A DNA stretch of 64,000 bases, from contig NZ_MOBJ01000008.1 in NCBI RefSeq assembly GCF_003732225.1, forward strand, positions 62,001-126,000. Direction: 5' to 3'. The position numbers were made by a program, and so were the translations under genes. The stretch is from Pseudomonas brassicacearum. Its GTDB lineage: Bacteria; Pseudomonadota; Gammaproteobacteria; Pseudomonadales; Pseudomonadaceae. A model generated the notes under the pieces. It was not told where the DNA came from and searched no databases. It saw only the letters and a list, made by a program, of their open reading frames with translations. This document shows positions 6,604 to 15,760 of the stretch, in pieces (position 1 is the first letter of the stretch; every line of letters starts with the position of its first letter).

Positions 6604-8898
6604 TCATTTGATCGGGTAGTTATCGACCCAGGTAAACCTGAGTTCCGACGTGTATTTATTACCGGCATGATCGGTCAGCCAGAGATCCTGGTGGTCCGGC
6701 AACATCTCAACGAATGTCACCTCTTTGTTCTTGATTGCCTCAGAGGTTTGATTGCGCCGTATCAACTTGGAAAGGATGTTGATAAAAATCGGGCTTTCAA
6801 AATCCACATAAAATGGCTTTTCAGTGGTTTTCGACTTGACGAAGGCAAAGCGTGGAATGTTTTGAGATTTCCACCAACTGCGCGCCTTCATGAATCTCAG
6901 CGCCTCATCTTTTTCATTCGCGAACTCCAGGTCTTGTGCCTGGAAACGCCAGCTTTCTCGCGCAATCACTAATTTATCGATACTGACTCTTGGCATGTGC
7001 GCGCGGTCCGAGAACAACTGAAACTTGTCAATCACGCGGCCCATCAGCAGCTCAGCGTAAACGTCCACCAGATCAAACGTTTCGCCATTGGGGATCCTGA
7101 TTTTGACCAGCCCGTTCTCTTCGAGGATGGTGGTATCCCGACTTTTCACCAGACGATCGCGGCTCGCATCTACGGTGTGATAGTTGAGTTCGATCATGTA
7201 GTCGCAGTCTCGCGACAGCACCGGGTGCGTGCGCACCGACAGACGAGGTGGACTTTCCTTGGGCAGGACGTTGAGTAACTGTGGCTTGGGAAAGTCCCTA
7301 TCCACCTCTTTGAGCAATGCTGATTTATCGGGATGTTGCGTAACGAAACATGAGCTTCTCATGGTATTGATTGTCAGGTGGACTTCCCCCAACACCAGTT
7401 TGAAATCACCCGACTTCAGGTCATTGATATCGACGGCGGAAAGCATCACATCTGGGCAAAAATAACGCGCGCCCTCCCAGCCGGCGCCGGGAGCTTCAAA
7501 CTCCTGGTTGACCCGCTCTTCCAATTGCGCATAGGTGAACTCGACCCGTCGCTCGCTATCCTCGACAGCGATAATGTTCGCCCACTTGGCCCGGAAGACT
7601 TGATCGATGTTGTCGAGCGCCGCATCAATGACCTTTGACAAGGGGCCCAGAGACTCCAGCCACATGGTTGTCAGGTCAAATTGCGGCCCATGTTTTTCGA
7701 CGCACCGTTGATAGGTTTGCTTCAGCAGTTGACGAACCTCAGTCCCCAGCGTCCAGCAAATCCAGCGAGCGCTCTTGGCCAGCAGGTACAGCGGAGCCAG
7801 GCCTTGCTTAATATCCTCGCCTACCGAAAAAGCCATGTTGCGGCGACTGTCGTGGTAGACCAGCGTCCTGCCGCCGTAGGTACGGCCTTCGTTCCGGGTG
7901 GAGTTGGTCTCGGTAAACCCGGAAAAAAGCGAATCTAGTTCAGACAGCGCCTGGGTCAGCTCGGTGGCGCCACTGCTCGACTCGATCTTGTCGCGCGCGA
8001 CCTCCATGGCATCCAACTTCGCCAACAACGAGGATTGCAACTGCGTATCCCCAATGCCCAGCAAGAACTTGCGCAGGCATATTTCCGGGTGGGCCCCGGC
8101 AGGCAATTCGATCTTCAGCACGATCCAACGCTTGGCCTTAAGCACATCGAGAATGCCAAGAATATCCAACAACGTGACTGAATAATTGCCTGACAGCTCG
8201 CGGACAATATCGTGAACGGAAGTCTTGCCGTCACACATAGACAGCACGGCTGTTTCCAGAGCCGGTAGTTTGACCTTCAGGCCGGGACCGTTGAAGTTGA
8301 TGTCGCCCTCGATCTTTACAAATGTAAGCCGGCGAGGCTTCAACCACTCACGAATCGCTGGAGCCGCTTCGAATGATTCCGCCAGGCAATCAATGGCCCA
8401 GGATTCAAAGAACACTTCACGGTGTTCAATCAACGTTTCACCCGGCGCGTAGCGGGTTGTAGGCTCCTCGCTGAACGTGCCCCATCCTGACGGGCCGAAA
8501 AAACCGATGGTGTCATTCTTTACACAGTAACGCTGCCAATAGTTGGCGATCAGTTCTTCACGCTGGCGATGCTTGGAATGCCTTACCTGAGTGACTGGAT
8601 CCCACTCGCAAAACGGGCGCACGGCACCGTCCAACAGGCGATGGTTCTGCCAGGAGACGGCTCGGAGAAAGTCGTCCTGCCGAGCAATGCCTTGCAGCTT
8701 CTGGGAGAGTTCGACAGACACCTTCGCAAATGACGTGCGGTAGTCGGTCAAGTCAGCTTCGGAAAAAGGCGCCGCCCCCATCCGATCAGCCTCCGCCGCC
8801 AGGCTTGAACTCGCCAGGCGCAATACGCCGCCTGCGGAAAAGCCTGCGCCGCGTACCAGAACCTCGTCCCACCAACGCCAACTTTTGGAATTTTCCAT
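6604..8898 (-). CDS. LanB-type dehydratase glutamylation-domain protein
   Basis: This 764-aa protein is the length of an isolated Lant_dehydr_N domain, the tRNA-dependent glutamylation part of class I lanthipeptide dehydratases. Recognisable family features are an N-terminal LVRGAGFSAGGVLRLA strand pair and the R..RYCVKNDTIGFFGPSGWG block. Further on come TRNEGRTYGGRTLVYHDSRRN, LGEVHLTINTMRSSCF and a C-terminal DRAHMPRVSIDKLVIARESW followed by ARSWWKSQNIPRFAFVK. The SpaB_C elimination domain (about 250-300 aa) is absent and not encoded nearby. Stand-alone domains of this kind occur as split thiopeptide dehydratases and as peptide aminoacyl-tRNA ligases. No precursor-peptide gene is obvious here. 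It is co-operonic with NRPS genes, with AAGGAT 10 bases before its ATG. Its substrate (carrier-bound Ser, free peptide or Hpg) is unknown. Confidence 0.82.
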   Translation of the reverse strand: MENSKSWRWWDEVLVRGAGFSAGGVLRLASSSLAAEADRMGAAPFSEADLTDYRTSFAKVSVELSQKLQGIARQDDFLRAVSWQNHRLLDGAVRPFCEWDPVTQVRHSKHRQREELIANYWQRYCVKNDTIGFFGPSGWGTFSEEPTTRYAPGETLIEHREVFFESWAIDCLAESFEAAPAIREWLKPRRLTFVKIEGDINFNGPGLKVKLPALETAVLSMCDGKTSVHDIVRELSGNYSVTLLDILGILDVLKAKRWIVLKIELPAGAHPEICLRKFLLGIGDTQLQSSLLAKLDAMEVARDKIESSSGATELTQALSELDSLFSGFTETNSTRNEGRTYGGRTLVYHDSRRNMAFSVGEDIKQGLAPLYLLAKSARWICWTLGTEVRQLLKQTYQRCVEKHGPQFDLTTMWLESLGPLSKVIDAALDNIDQVFRAKWANIIAVEDSERRVEFTYAQLEERVNQEFEAPGAGWEGARYFCPDVMLSAVDINDLKSGDFKLVLGEVHLTINTMRSSCFVTQHPDKSALLKEVDRDFPKPQLLNVLPKESPPRLSVRTHPVLSRDCDYMIELNYHTVDASRDRLVKSRDTTILEENGLVKIRIPNGETFDLVDVYAELLMGRVIDKFQLFSDRAHMPRVSIDKLVIARESWRFQAQDLEFANEKDEALRFMKARSWWKSQNIPRFAFVKSKTTEKPFYVDFESPIFINILSKLIRRNQTSEAIKNKEVTFVEMLPDHQDLWLTDHAGNKYTSELRFTWVDNYPIK

Positions 8899-8944
8899 GT
8901 CAGTTCATATCCTTATCTAAACGATGTCAGCCGCCCGCCGGTGA

Positions 8945-11900
8945 TCACTGTTCGTCCGCCAGCTCTGCTGCCGCGGTCTCGAGGAGTTTCACTTCAAGCA
9001 GATGTGCCTGTTTCGCCAGGGTTCTGTGGTCAAAAATATCTGATACGTTCACGGACACGCCGAATCGACGCCCGATCATGCCGGCCAAGATAATTGCGGA
9101 CAGCGAATTGCCGCCGAGTTGGAAGAAGTCATCCTCGACACTGACCAGCGAAGTCTTCAGCCTTTGCTCCCAAAGTGTCGCCAGCTCCAGCTCGATAAGC
9201 CCATCGGGCTGGCGGCCCTCAGCCCGCTGCGGCCCACACACCGGCAGGGCGTTGATATCGACTTTCCCGGACTGCAACAACGGCCAGCTTTCAACGGTGA
9301 TAAAAACATCCGGGATAGCCGCCATCAGGACACTCGACGACAAATGCTCGATCAGCGAATCAGGCGTCGCCGCATTAGCCTGCGTGGCCGGACGAACATA
9401 AGCCACCAGCACTTTTCGCCCCTCCAGCACACGTTGCACGACCAATGCGTCGGCAACCTGCACGTGGGTTTTCAAGGCGGCCTCGATTTCCGCAGGTTCG
9501 ATGCGTATTCCTCGAATCTTTATCTGCCGGTCGGCACGGCCCAACACATTCAAATCGCCGCTGTCACTCAACACGGCGATATCGCCCGTGCGATAGACCC
9601 GGCCGCCATCATTGAGCAAAGAGGGTGTAAATCGCTGCGCCGTCTGCCCCGCGTCGCTGAAGTAGCCCAGGGCAAGAATTTTACCGCCCACCAACAGCTC
9701 GCCTGGCGTACCGATCGGTGCGTAACCGCCCCCCTCATGCTCCACCATCACGTGCGCGCCAGGAATCGGCAGGCCGACCGGGGTAAGCAGTGCCGCCCCC
9801 CCTTGAACCTTGAACACCGTGGCGTCCGCGCAAACCTCTGTCGAGCCATACAAATTGATGACATTTACGCCCGGCAGGTGTTGCTGGATTTTTTCCACCA
9901 ACTCCCCTTTGAGCAACTCACCGCTCAAGTGCAGGCAATCGAGCGTTGTCAGCTTGTCGGTCGATTCGGCGCCCAGTTCGAGCATCTCGGTTGCCAGGGC
10001 GGGCACGCAGGTCAACTTGGTGATTCGGTGCGCTTGGATGAAGTTCATCAGCTCCACCGGGTCTTTGATGTTTTCCGGCAAGACCACCGTAGGCACGCCT
10101 CTGAGCAGTCCATCGAACATCTCGGCGATGCCGTCGACAAAACCGACTGGCGTTCGCAGAACAAAAACGTCCGAGGGTTTGCTTGGCTCCTGGCTTCGCG
10201 ACCACTGCAAGCGCGTCAGAATGGCCTCGTCGTGCAACAGGACGCCCTTGGGGGTTCCCGTACTGCCGGAGGTGTACATCAAGACCGCCGGATGCCGAGC
10301 CTCCAGTGGCCAGTTACCGGTGGACCGCCGCTCAGCGACTGGCATTGCATCAACCGCCAAGGAACGAATCTCACTGGGCGTCTTTCCTCGGGTCGACTCA
10401 GAAACGATCACCAGCCGGGCTTGTGATTGATGCAAGATCTGCCCCAACCGTTCGGTCGGGCTGGCGTGATCCAGCGGCATGTAGGTTGCACCGAGGCGCA
10501 ACGATGCCAGCACCGCGACGACGTACTCAGCAGAACGCTCGACGCAGATGCCGACGATGGAACCTGGTACCACCTGCTGTTCACGCAGCGTTTCGGCGAA
10601 CCCATGGACCCATTGAGACAAGCAGGAATAGCTGATCGACCGGCCATCGCAGAGTAACGCCAATGACAGGGGTGAAGCCTGACATTGCTGATCAAAGGCA
10701 GTTATCAGGCGAGATACTTCAAGCTCCACTCCCGGTGACACCAGGAGCGAGTGAGCGTGGTTCCCGGCCAGCCTGTCCAAGGGGCAGACGCTTGAATCCG
10801 GGGCGGCAGCCAGTTGCGACAAGGCCGCTTCATAGTACGAAGCGATTCGTATCATCGCCGCTGCGGACAGAGCTGTGTTGGAGAACTCAATGAACAGGCC
10901 GACTCCCTGAGTTAATACATCGAGCCTGAATTGAGCGGTCAACAAGTGATAAGTCTGGTCGGTTGCCCTGATGGACTTCAGCTTCAGCCCCTGATTGTTC
11001 GCGAACTGCTCATAAGGTCTGAAATGGGTGTAGTTGAACGTGGAGTCGATAACGTTATCGATCCCGGCATCACTTAACATCTGCGCAAACGGGTAGTTCC
11101 TGAATGGCAGAGCTTGCGCCTCGAAAGCGTGCACGGTTTGAATCAGCTGGCTGCCCGTCAGGCCCGCGACATTGATGTTCAAGGGCAACGTATTCAAGAA
11201 CATGCCTACTGCCGAGGTTCCCGCTGTCGTTTCCGGGCGACTGTTGGACATCAGGCCGGTAATGACTTCAGTACGGCCGCTGATGAAGGCAATGACTTGC
11301 AAATGGGCGCTGAGCAGGACAGCCTTGATCGACACTCCCAGTGTTTGCGCAATACGCTTGAGGTTATTGGACGTCGCAGTAGAGACCGCCACATTGAGCG
11401 TACGGTAATCGCTGCCTTTGGCGAGCGGCAATTGACCCTGATGAGGCGACACAAGCTGCCGGGCCCAGAACGCCTTGTGGTCCGGGTTATCCAGCGCATC
11501 GGCCTCCCCGAGTAAGAACTCGCCCTGTGCGCACACTTGCTCAACGACGGGAACAGTTTGCTCCAGGAGTTGCTGATACAGCTCGAGCAACTCACTGATG
11601 ACCAGCGTAACACTCCACCCGTCAAGATAGGGCTCCGCGAGTGTCAGGGTGAACCTGGAGGCGCAATAGCGATGCACGGTCATGGAAAACAACGGCGCCT
11701 TGTCCCATTGGAACTTGACTGCCCGCTGCTCATCGAACCATGTTTTGAACAAAACAGCCTGGGCAGCCGGGTCGATGCCACTCAGATCGACAACCGACAA
11801 CGGCACCTCTACGTCTCGATGAATCAACTGCAGAGGCTGTTGGTAAGAAGACACGTCAATGGAGCTTCTCAAAAAGGGGTGGCGCTTCATTAATAGTGCC

Positions 11901-14900
11901 ACAGCACGCTTGAATACTGGCTCGAAGAACGCCCCCTCCATCTCCACCGCAGTTGTATAGATGTGGTAATCCGGGCTTGCAACAGATTCGTAGTAAAGTC
12001 CGGTCATCAACCGGGACAAGGGAAAGGCGTCTTCAATGTCCTGAGAAAGCCCTTCCCGGACGGACGCAGAAATCAGTCCGAATGGCGCAATGGTCATCAA
12101 CACGGGGCCACTCAGGGGCGTCGAAGCCAGGGCCATTCTGCTCAGCGTGGAGTTCTGGAAAATCTTCTCCACACTCAGTTGCAAGCCTGCTCGCCTGGCC
12201 GCTACCACCAGTTCGATACTCCGTATTGAATCTCCGCCCAAATGAAAAAAGTCCTCACCACCGTGCGTCACCACCCTGCCAAGCACGCTAGCCCAGGCGG
12301 CTGCCAATGTTTCCTCCACACTACTCAACGGCGCCTGCTCACGCGGCCCCGCACCGACAACCGCGTCGGCATACGTGACAGGCATCGGCAAACTGGACCG
12401 GTCGACTTTGCCTGACTGCAATCTCGTGAACACCTCTACGACCGACCATAGAGAGGGAATCATGTACTCCGGTAAGGAGGATGAAAGCGACTCGCGAGCG
12501 AGTCGTATCAGTTCCGGGCTGGCGTCATCGCTCGCCAGGAATGCCGCCAGCGTCGAGTGGCCCTGGGCATCCTGATTAAGTGTCACTACCGCTTCGCGAA
12601 TTGCAGGGATGCGCATCAGCACAGTTTCGATATCACCCAACTCGATGCGAAAGCCCCGCAGTTTGACCTGGTTGTCGTTCCTACCCAGATACTCGATCTG
12701 ACCATCCCAGCGATGCTTGGCCAGATCACCCGTGCGGTACAACCGCGCGCCGTTTTCGCTGAAGGGTGAGGGGATGAATTTTTGTGCAGTAAGTGCCGGC
12801 TGGTTGATGTACCCACGCGCCAGGCCGATGCCGCCGATATGGATTTCTCCAACGACGCCGGGCGGTACCAGATTGAGGTTTTTATCCAGGATAAATACTT
12901 CAAGCCCATCAATGGCACGACCGATCGGTACGCTGAAATCCGAGCTGTTGTCGGTCACCGTGTGCCACGTGACATCGATGGCCGCTTCGGTAGGCCCATA
13001 GAGGTTGTGCAATGCTGTTGCACTGATTTGCTTGACGGCGTTGGCCAAGCGCAACGGTAATGCCTCGCCGCTGCAAATCACATGTCTGAGATGAGTGCAG
13101 GACGGCAAAACTTCGGCAGCCACGAACGCGCTCAGCATGGAAGGCACAAAATGAGCGACGCTGACTCGTTCCCTTGAAAACAGCTCCCCTAGGTACTCGG
13201 GATCCTTGTGTCCTTCGGGTTTAGCCATCAATAACGTTGCGCCGTACATGAGCGGCCAGAAAACTTCCCACACAGAGACGTCGAAGGTCAGCGGGGTCTT
13301 TTGTACGACGACATCGCTTGTTTCCAGAGGGAAAGCCTTTTGCATCCACGTCAGACGGTTCAATAACGCTTCATGAGTATTCATCACCCCTTTGGGCCGC
13401 CCCGTGGAGCCCGAGGTGAAGATCACGTAGGCCAGATCCTTACTGGCTGGTTCCTCCCCAAAAGCCGTATGGCCCGGGCAAGCCGGCTCCCGGGTGAACA
13501 AGGAAGAAAGTGTGGCCCAAGGTAGCCCCCCCGAAGGTGCCATAGCCTCATCTTCAACAATCAGGATACGTGGGGGACAATCATCGAGCATCTCCATCAT
13601 TCGACTCTGCGGGGCCTGGATATCAAGCGGCATATAAGCGGCACCCGACTTGAGAATCCCGAGCAGACAGATCGGCAACTCCCTTGAGCGTTGCAACTGG
13701 ACAGCGACAACATCGCCCTCCTTTACCCCAAGGTCCGCCAGACACCACGCCACACGCCACGAAGCCGCGTCCAGCTCCCGGTAAGAGATTGATTGCCCCT
13801 CAAATCGAACGGCAGCCTGGTCTGGAAAAGAACGGCACGTGATGGCTATCTGTTCAAGGATCGTGATGCCCTGCGGCAGCTGGTCTCCCCCCCTAGCCAG
13901 CATCAGCAGATCGCCAGACTCCTGCTCGGAGAGCAGCGACAACGAGGAAATTTTCTCTTCGGGGGCCGCCAGCATCCCCTTGAGGATGTTTTCCAGGTGG
14001 GCCAGCATCCTGCTGGATGTTTCCGGTCGAAAAAGATCATCTTGCGCCCACAGCATCATGGCCGTTTCGCTGCCTTGTGGGCGCAGGAACAACTCCAAGT
14101 CGAAACGTGCCGCCCCCGTGTCGACAATGTAGGGCCTCACTGCAACGCTGGTGGGTTTTACCCCGTTTGCCTGTTGGCCGTAATAACCGATGAACGCCTG
14201 GAACAGCGGGTGGTAACTGGCGCTGCGCTCTATATCCAGTGCATCCAGCAGCTTGTCGAATTGCAATCGATGGTGCCCCGTCCCCAGCAGGATCTCGCGC
14301 TTTACACGAGTCAGGAACACACTCGTCACGGGATCATCACTGACGTCGACACGTTGCAACAGCGTGTTGACAAACAGTCCGACGGTATCCGTGTCCTCTC
14401 GCCGAATGCGATTGCCGAAAGGGTAGCCCAGGGTCACTTCGCTCTGGCCCGAATACCGGGCCAGCAAGACATGAAACGCCGCGCTGTAGAGCATAAAGGG
14501 CGTCACGTGTTGCTTCTTCGCAAAGTCACTGAGTGCGTTGGTCAGCTCTTCATCAAGCACCCGTTCGACGTAACGGCCTTTGTAGGAAGGCGTCGCAGGC
14601 CGCGCCTTGTCGGTGGGCAAGCTGAGCATGACGGGCTGGCCGGCCATGTGTTTGATCCAGTAATCCAGATGCCTTTTGTTCTCTGTCCTGGACCGCTCGG
14701 AATGATGAAACCGGATAAAGTCCGCGTAGGTTGAACTCGGCGCCGGCAGGTCAACATGACCAGAAGTTCGATAAACCTCATAAGCAGATAACAGACTGTC
14801 GTTGATCACACGCAGAGATAAGCCGTCAGCGACCAGATGATGCAACGGCAGCAGCAGAACATGCTCTTCTTCACTGAGCCTGAACAGCACCGAGCGCATC

Positions 14901-15457
14901 AGCGGCGCACGATTCAGTTGGAAGGGGCGGCGCATGACGTCAAGTGAAAACTCTGCCAATTGCGCCTCTCGGGAACTGACCGGAGCGTGCGAAAGGTCCT
15001 TGAATTCAACGGCTAATTGCGCAGCCGGCGCGACCCACTGAAAAAGCACCCCGTACATTTCATGCACGGACGCCCGAAGCATCGGGTGAACTCGCTGAAT
15101 GTGGAGCAGCGAATCGCGCAATGCATCTCGATCCAACTTGCCGTTGAAGCGCAGCGCATGAGGCACTGTTGATGAAACTTCCGCTCCTTCGTGCCGGGTG
15201 ACGAAGTAATGCCTGCGTTGAATCCAGGACAAAGGCAATATTGTACCGTCCTGCAAAGGCCTGCCGATTTCCTCCTGGAGCAGGCTCAGCAAGCTCTTCT
15301 GAATATCTGGTGTTAGTGCTTCCAGGTATTCCGAGGTCGACGATTCAAGGTACTGCGGCTCAAATCTGTCGTTGGCAAGCTGGATGGAAACACCGCACTC
15401 AAGATAACGTGATAATAAGTCGAGTGTATGATTAGTTATTTCAAAGGGGCTGTTCAT
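8945..15457 (-). CDS. Two-module non-ribosomal peptide synthetase (C-A-T-C-A-T)
   Basis: A 2170-aa synthetase. An N-terminal stretch (about 8-60) resembles a TubC docking domain. C1 has an intact HHLVADG (206-212). A1 has TSGSTGRPKG, and its specificity code read between A4 and A5 is D-V-W-H-I-S-L-I-D-K, essentially the serine code. T1 carries LGGDSI. C2 (about 1165-1590) has AEPYLDG where HHxxxDG should be, so both histidines are gone. A2 has TSGSTGTPKG and reads V-D-A-T-H-S-L-A-D-K. It lacks the Asp that binds the alpha-amino group and resembles the beta-alanine code. T2 carries LGGNSL. There is no epimerase or thioesterase, so the chain must pass to another protein, probably the reductase-ending NRPS at 17.6-23.2 kb. 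The ATG overlaps the MbtH stop (TAATG). Confidence 0.93.
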   Translation of the reverse strand: MNSPFEITNHTLDLLSRYLECGVSIQLANDRFEPQYLESSTSEYLEALTPDIQKSLLSLLQEEIGRPLQDGTILPLSWIQRRHYFVTRHEGAEVSSTVPHALRFNGKLDRDALRDSLLHIQRVHPMLRASVHEMYGVLFQWVAPAAQLAVEFKDLSHAPVSSREAQLAEFSLDVMRRPFQLNRAPLMRSVLFRLSEEEHVLLLPLHHLVADGLSLRVINDSLLSAYEVYRTSGHVDLPAPSSTYADFIRFHHSERSRTENKRHLDYWIKHMAGQPVMLSLPTDKARPATPSYKGRYVERVLDEELTNALSDFAKKQHVTPFMLYSAAFHVLLARYSGQSEVTLGYPFGNRIRREDTDTVGLFVNTLLQRVDVSDDPVTSVFLTRVKREILLGTGHHRLQFDKLLDALDIERSASYHPLFQAFIGYYGQQANGVKPTSVAVRPYIVDTGAARFDLELFLRPQGSETAMMLWAQDDLFRPETSSRMLAHLENILKGMLAAPEEKISSLSLLSEQESGDLLMLARGGDQLPQGITILEQIAITCRSFPDQAAVRFEGQSISYRELDAASWRVAWCLADLGVKEGDVVAVQLQRSRELPICLLGILKSGAAYMPLDIQAPQSRMMEMLDDCPPRILIVEDEAMAPSGGLPWATLSSLFTREPACPGHTAFGEEPASKDLAYVIFTSGSTGRPKGVMNTHEALLNRLTWMQKAFPLETSDVVVQKTPLTFDVSVWEVFWPLMYGATLLMAKPEGHKDPEYLGELFSRERVSVAHFVPSMLSAFVAAEVLPSCTHLRHVICSGEALPLRLANAVKQISATALHNLYGPTEAAIDVTWHTVTDNSSDFSVPIGRAIDGLEVFILDKNLNLVPPGVVGEIHIGGIGLARGYINQPALTAQKFIPSPFSENGARLYRTGDLAKHRWDGQIEYLGRNDNQVKLRGFRIELGDIETVLMRIPAIREAVVTLNQDAQGHSTLAAFLASDDASPELIRLARESLSSSLPEYMIPSLWSVVEVFTRLQSGKVDRSSLPMPVTYADAVVGAGPREQAPLSSVEETLAAAWASVLGRVVTHGGEDFFHLGGDSIRSIELVVAARRAGLQLSVEKIFQNSTLSRMALASTPLSGPVLMTIAPFGLISASVREGLSQDIEDAFPLSRLMTGLYYESVASPDYHIYTTAVEMEGAFFEPVFKRAVALLMKRHPFLRSSIDVSSYQQPLQLIHRDVEVPLSVVDLSGIDPAAQAVLFKTWFDEQRAVKFQWDKAPLFSMTVHRYCASRFTLTLAEPYLDGWSVTLVISELLELYQQLLEQTVPVVEQVCAQGEFLLGEADALDNPDHKAFWARQLVSPHQGQLPLAKGSDYRTLNVAVSTATSNNLKRIAQTLGVSIKAVLLSAHLQVIAFISGRTEVITGLMSNSRPETTAGTSAVGMFLNTLPLNINVAGLTGSQLIQTVHAFEAQALPFRNYPFAQMLSDAGIDNVIDSTFNYTHFRPYEQFANNQGLKLKSIRATDQTYHLLTAQFRLDVLTQGVGLFIEFSNTALSAAAMIRIASYYEAALSQLAAAPDSSVCPLDRLAGNHAHSLLVSPGVELEVSRLITAFDQQCQASPLSLALLCDGRSISYSCLSQWVHGFAETLREQQVVPGSIVGICVERSAEYVVAVLASLRLGATYMPLDHASPTERLGQILHQSQARLVIVSESTRGKTPSEIRSLAVDAMPVAERRSTGNWPLEARHPAVLMYTSGSTGTPKGVLLHDEAILTRLQWSRSQEPSKPSDVFVLRTPVGFVDGIAEMFDGLLRGVPTVVLPENIKDPVELMNFIQAHRITKLTCVPALATEMLELGAESTDKLTTLDCLHLSGELLKGELVEKIQQHLPGVNVINLYGSTEVCADATVFKVQGGAALLTPVGLPIPGAHVMVEHEGGGYAPIGTPGELLVGGKILALGYFSDAGQTAQRFTPSLLNDGGRVYRTGDIAVLSDSGDLNVLGRADRQIKIRGIRIEPAEIEAALKTHVQVADALVVQRVLEGRKVLVAYVRPATQANAATPDSLIEHLSSSVLMAAIPDVFITVESWPLLQSGKVDINALPVCGPQRAEGRQPDGLIELELATLWEQRLKTSLVSVEDDFFQLGGNSLSAIILAGMIGRRFGVSVNVSDIFDHRTLAKQAHLLEVKLLETAAAELADEQ

Positions 15458-15678
15458 TACAGCTCCTCGGCCGAGAGGGCCTTTCTCGGTACAACATTTT
15501 CGCGTAAGAATTTGGGCCGCTGATCCAGCCAGTTAGCTTGAATCCAGTCCAAACAAAAAGCCTGAGAGCCTGTCACGCCAATGGATACCCATCCACCCGG
15601 TATCGGCCGGTCGTTACTCCAGAGGGAATACTGCTCTTGCTCATTTATTACAACGCCATACACGTTTTTGCTATCCAT
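15457..15678 (-). CDS. MbtH-like protein
   Basis: 73 aa, the typical size of the family. It follows the MbtH signature: NEQEQYSLW, then PGGW, then CLDWI..NWLDQRP. MbtH-like proteins bind NRPS adenylation domains and are often needed for their folding and activity. The stop codon overlaps the start of the downstream NRPS by one base (TAATG), so the pair should be made together. A GGGAG ribosome site precedes the ATG. It probably serves the A domains of both synthetases in the cluster. Confidence 0.95.
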   Translation of the reverse strand: MDSKNVYGVVINEQEQYSLWSNDRPIPGGWVSIGVTGSQAFCLDWIQANWLDQRPKFLRENVVPRKALSAEEL

Positions 15679-15760
15679 GCTTAATCAACTCCCTCTTTAC
15701 CAAGGAAATCCTGTCAACCATAACGACGTCCGGGAAACTTTGTTGCAGACCCGTCGGACA

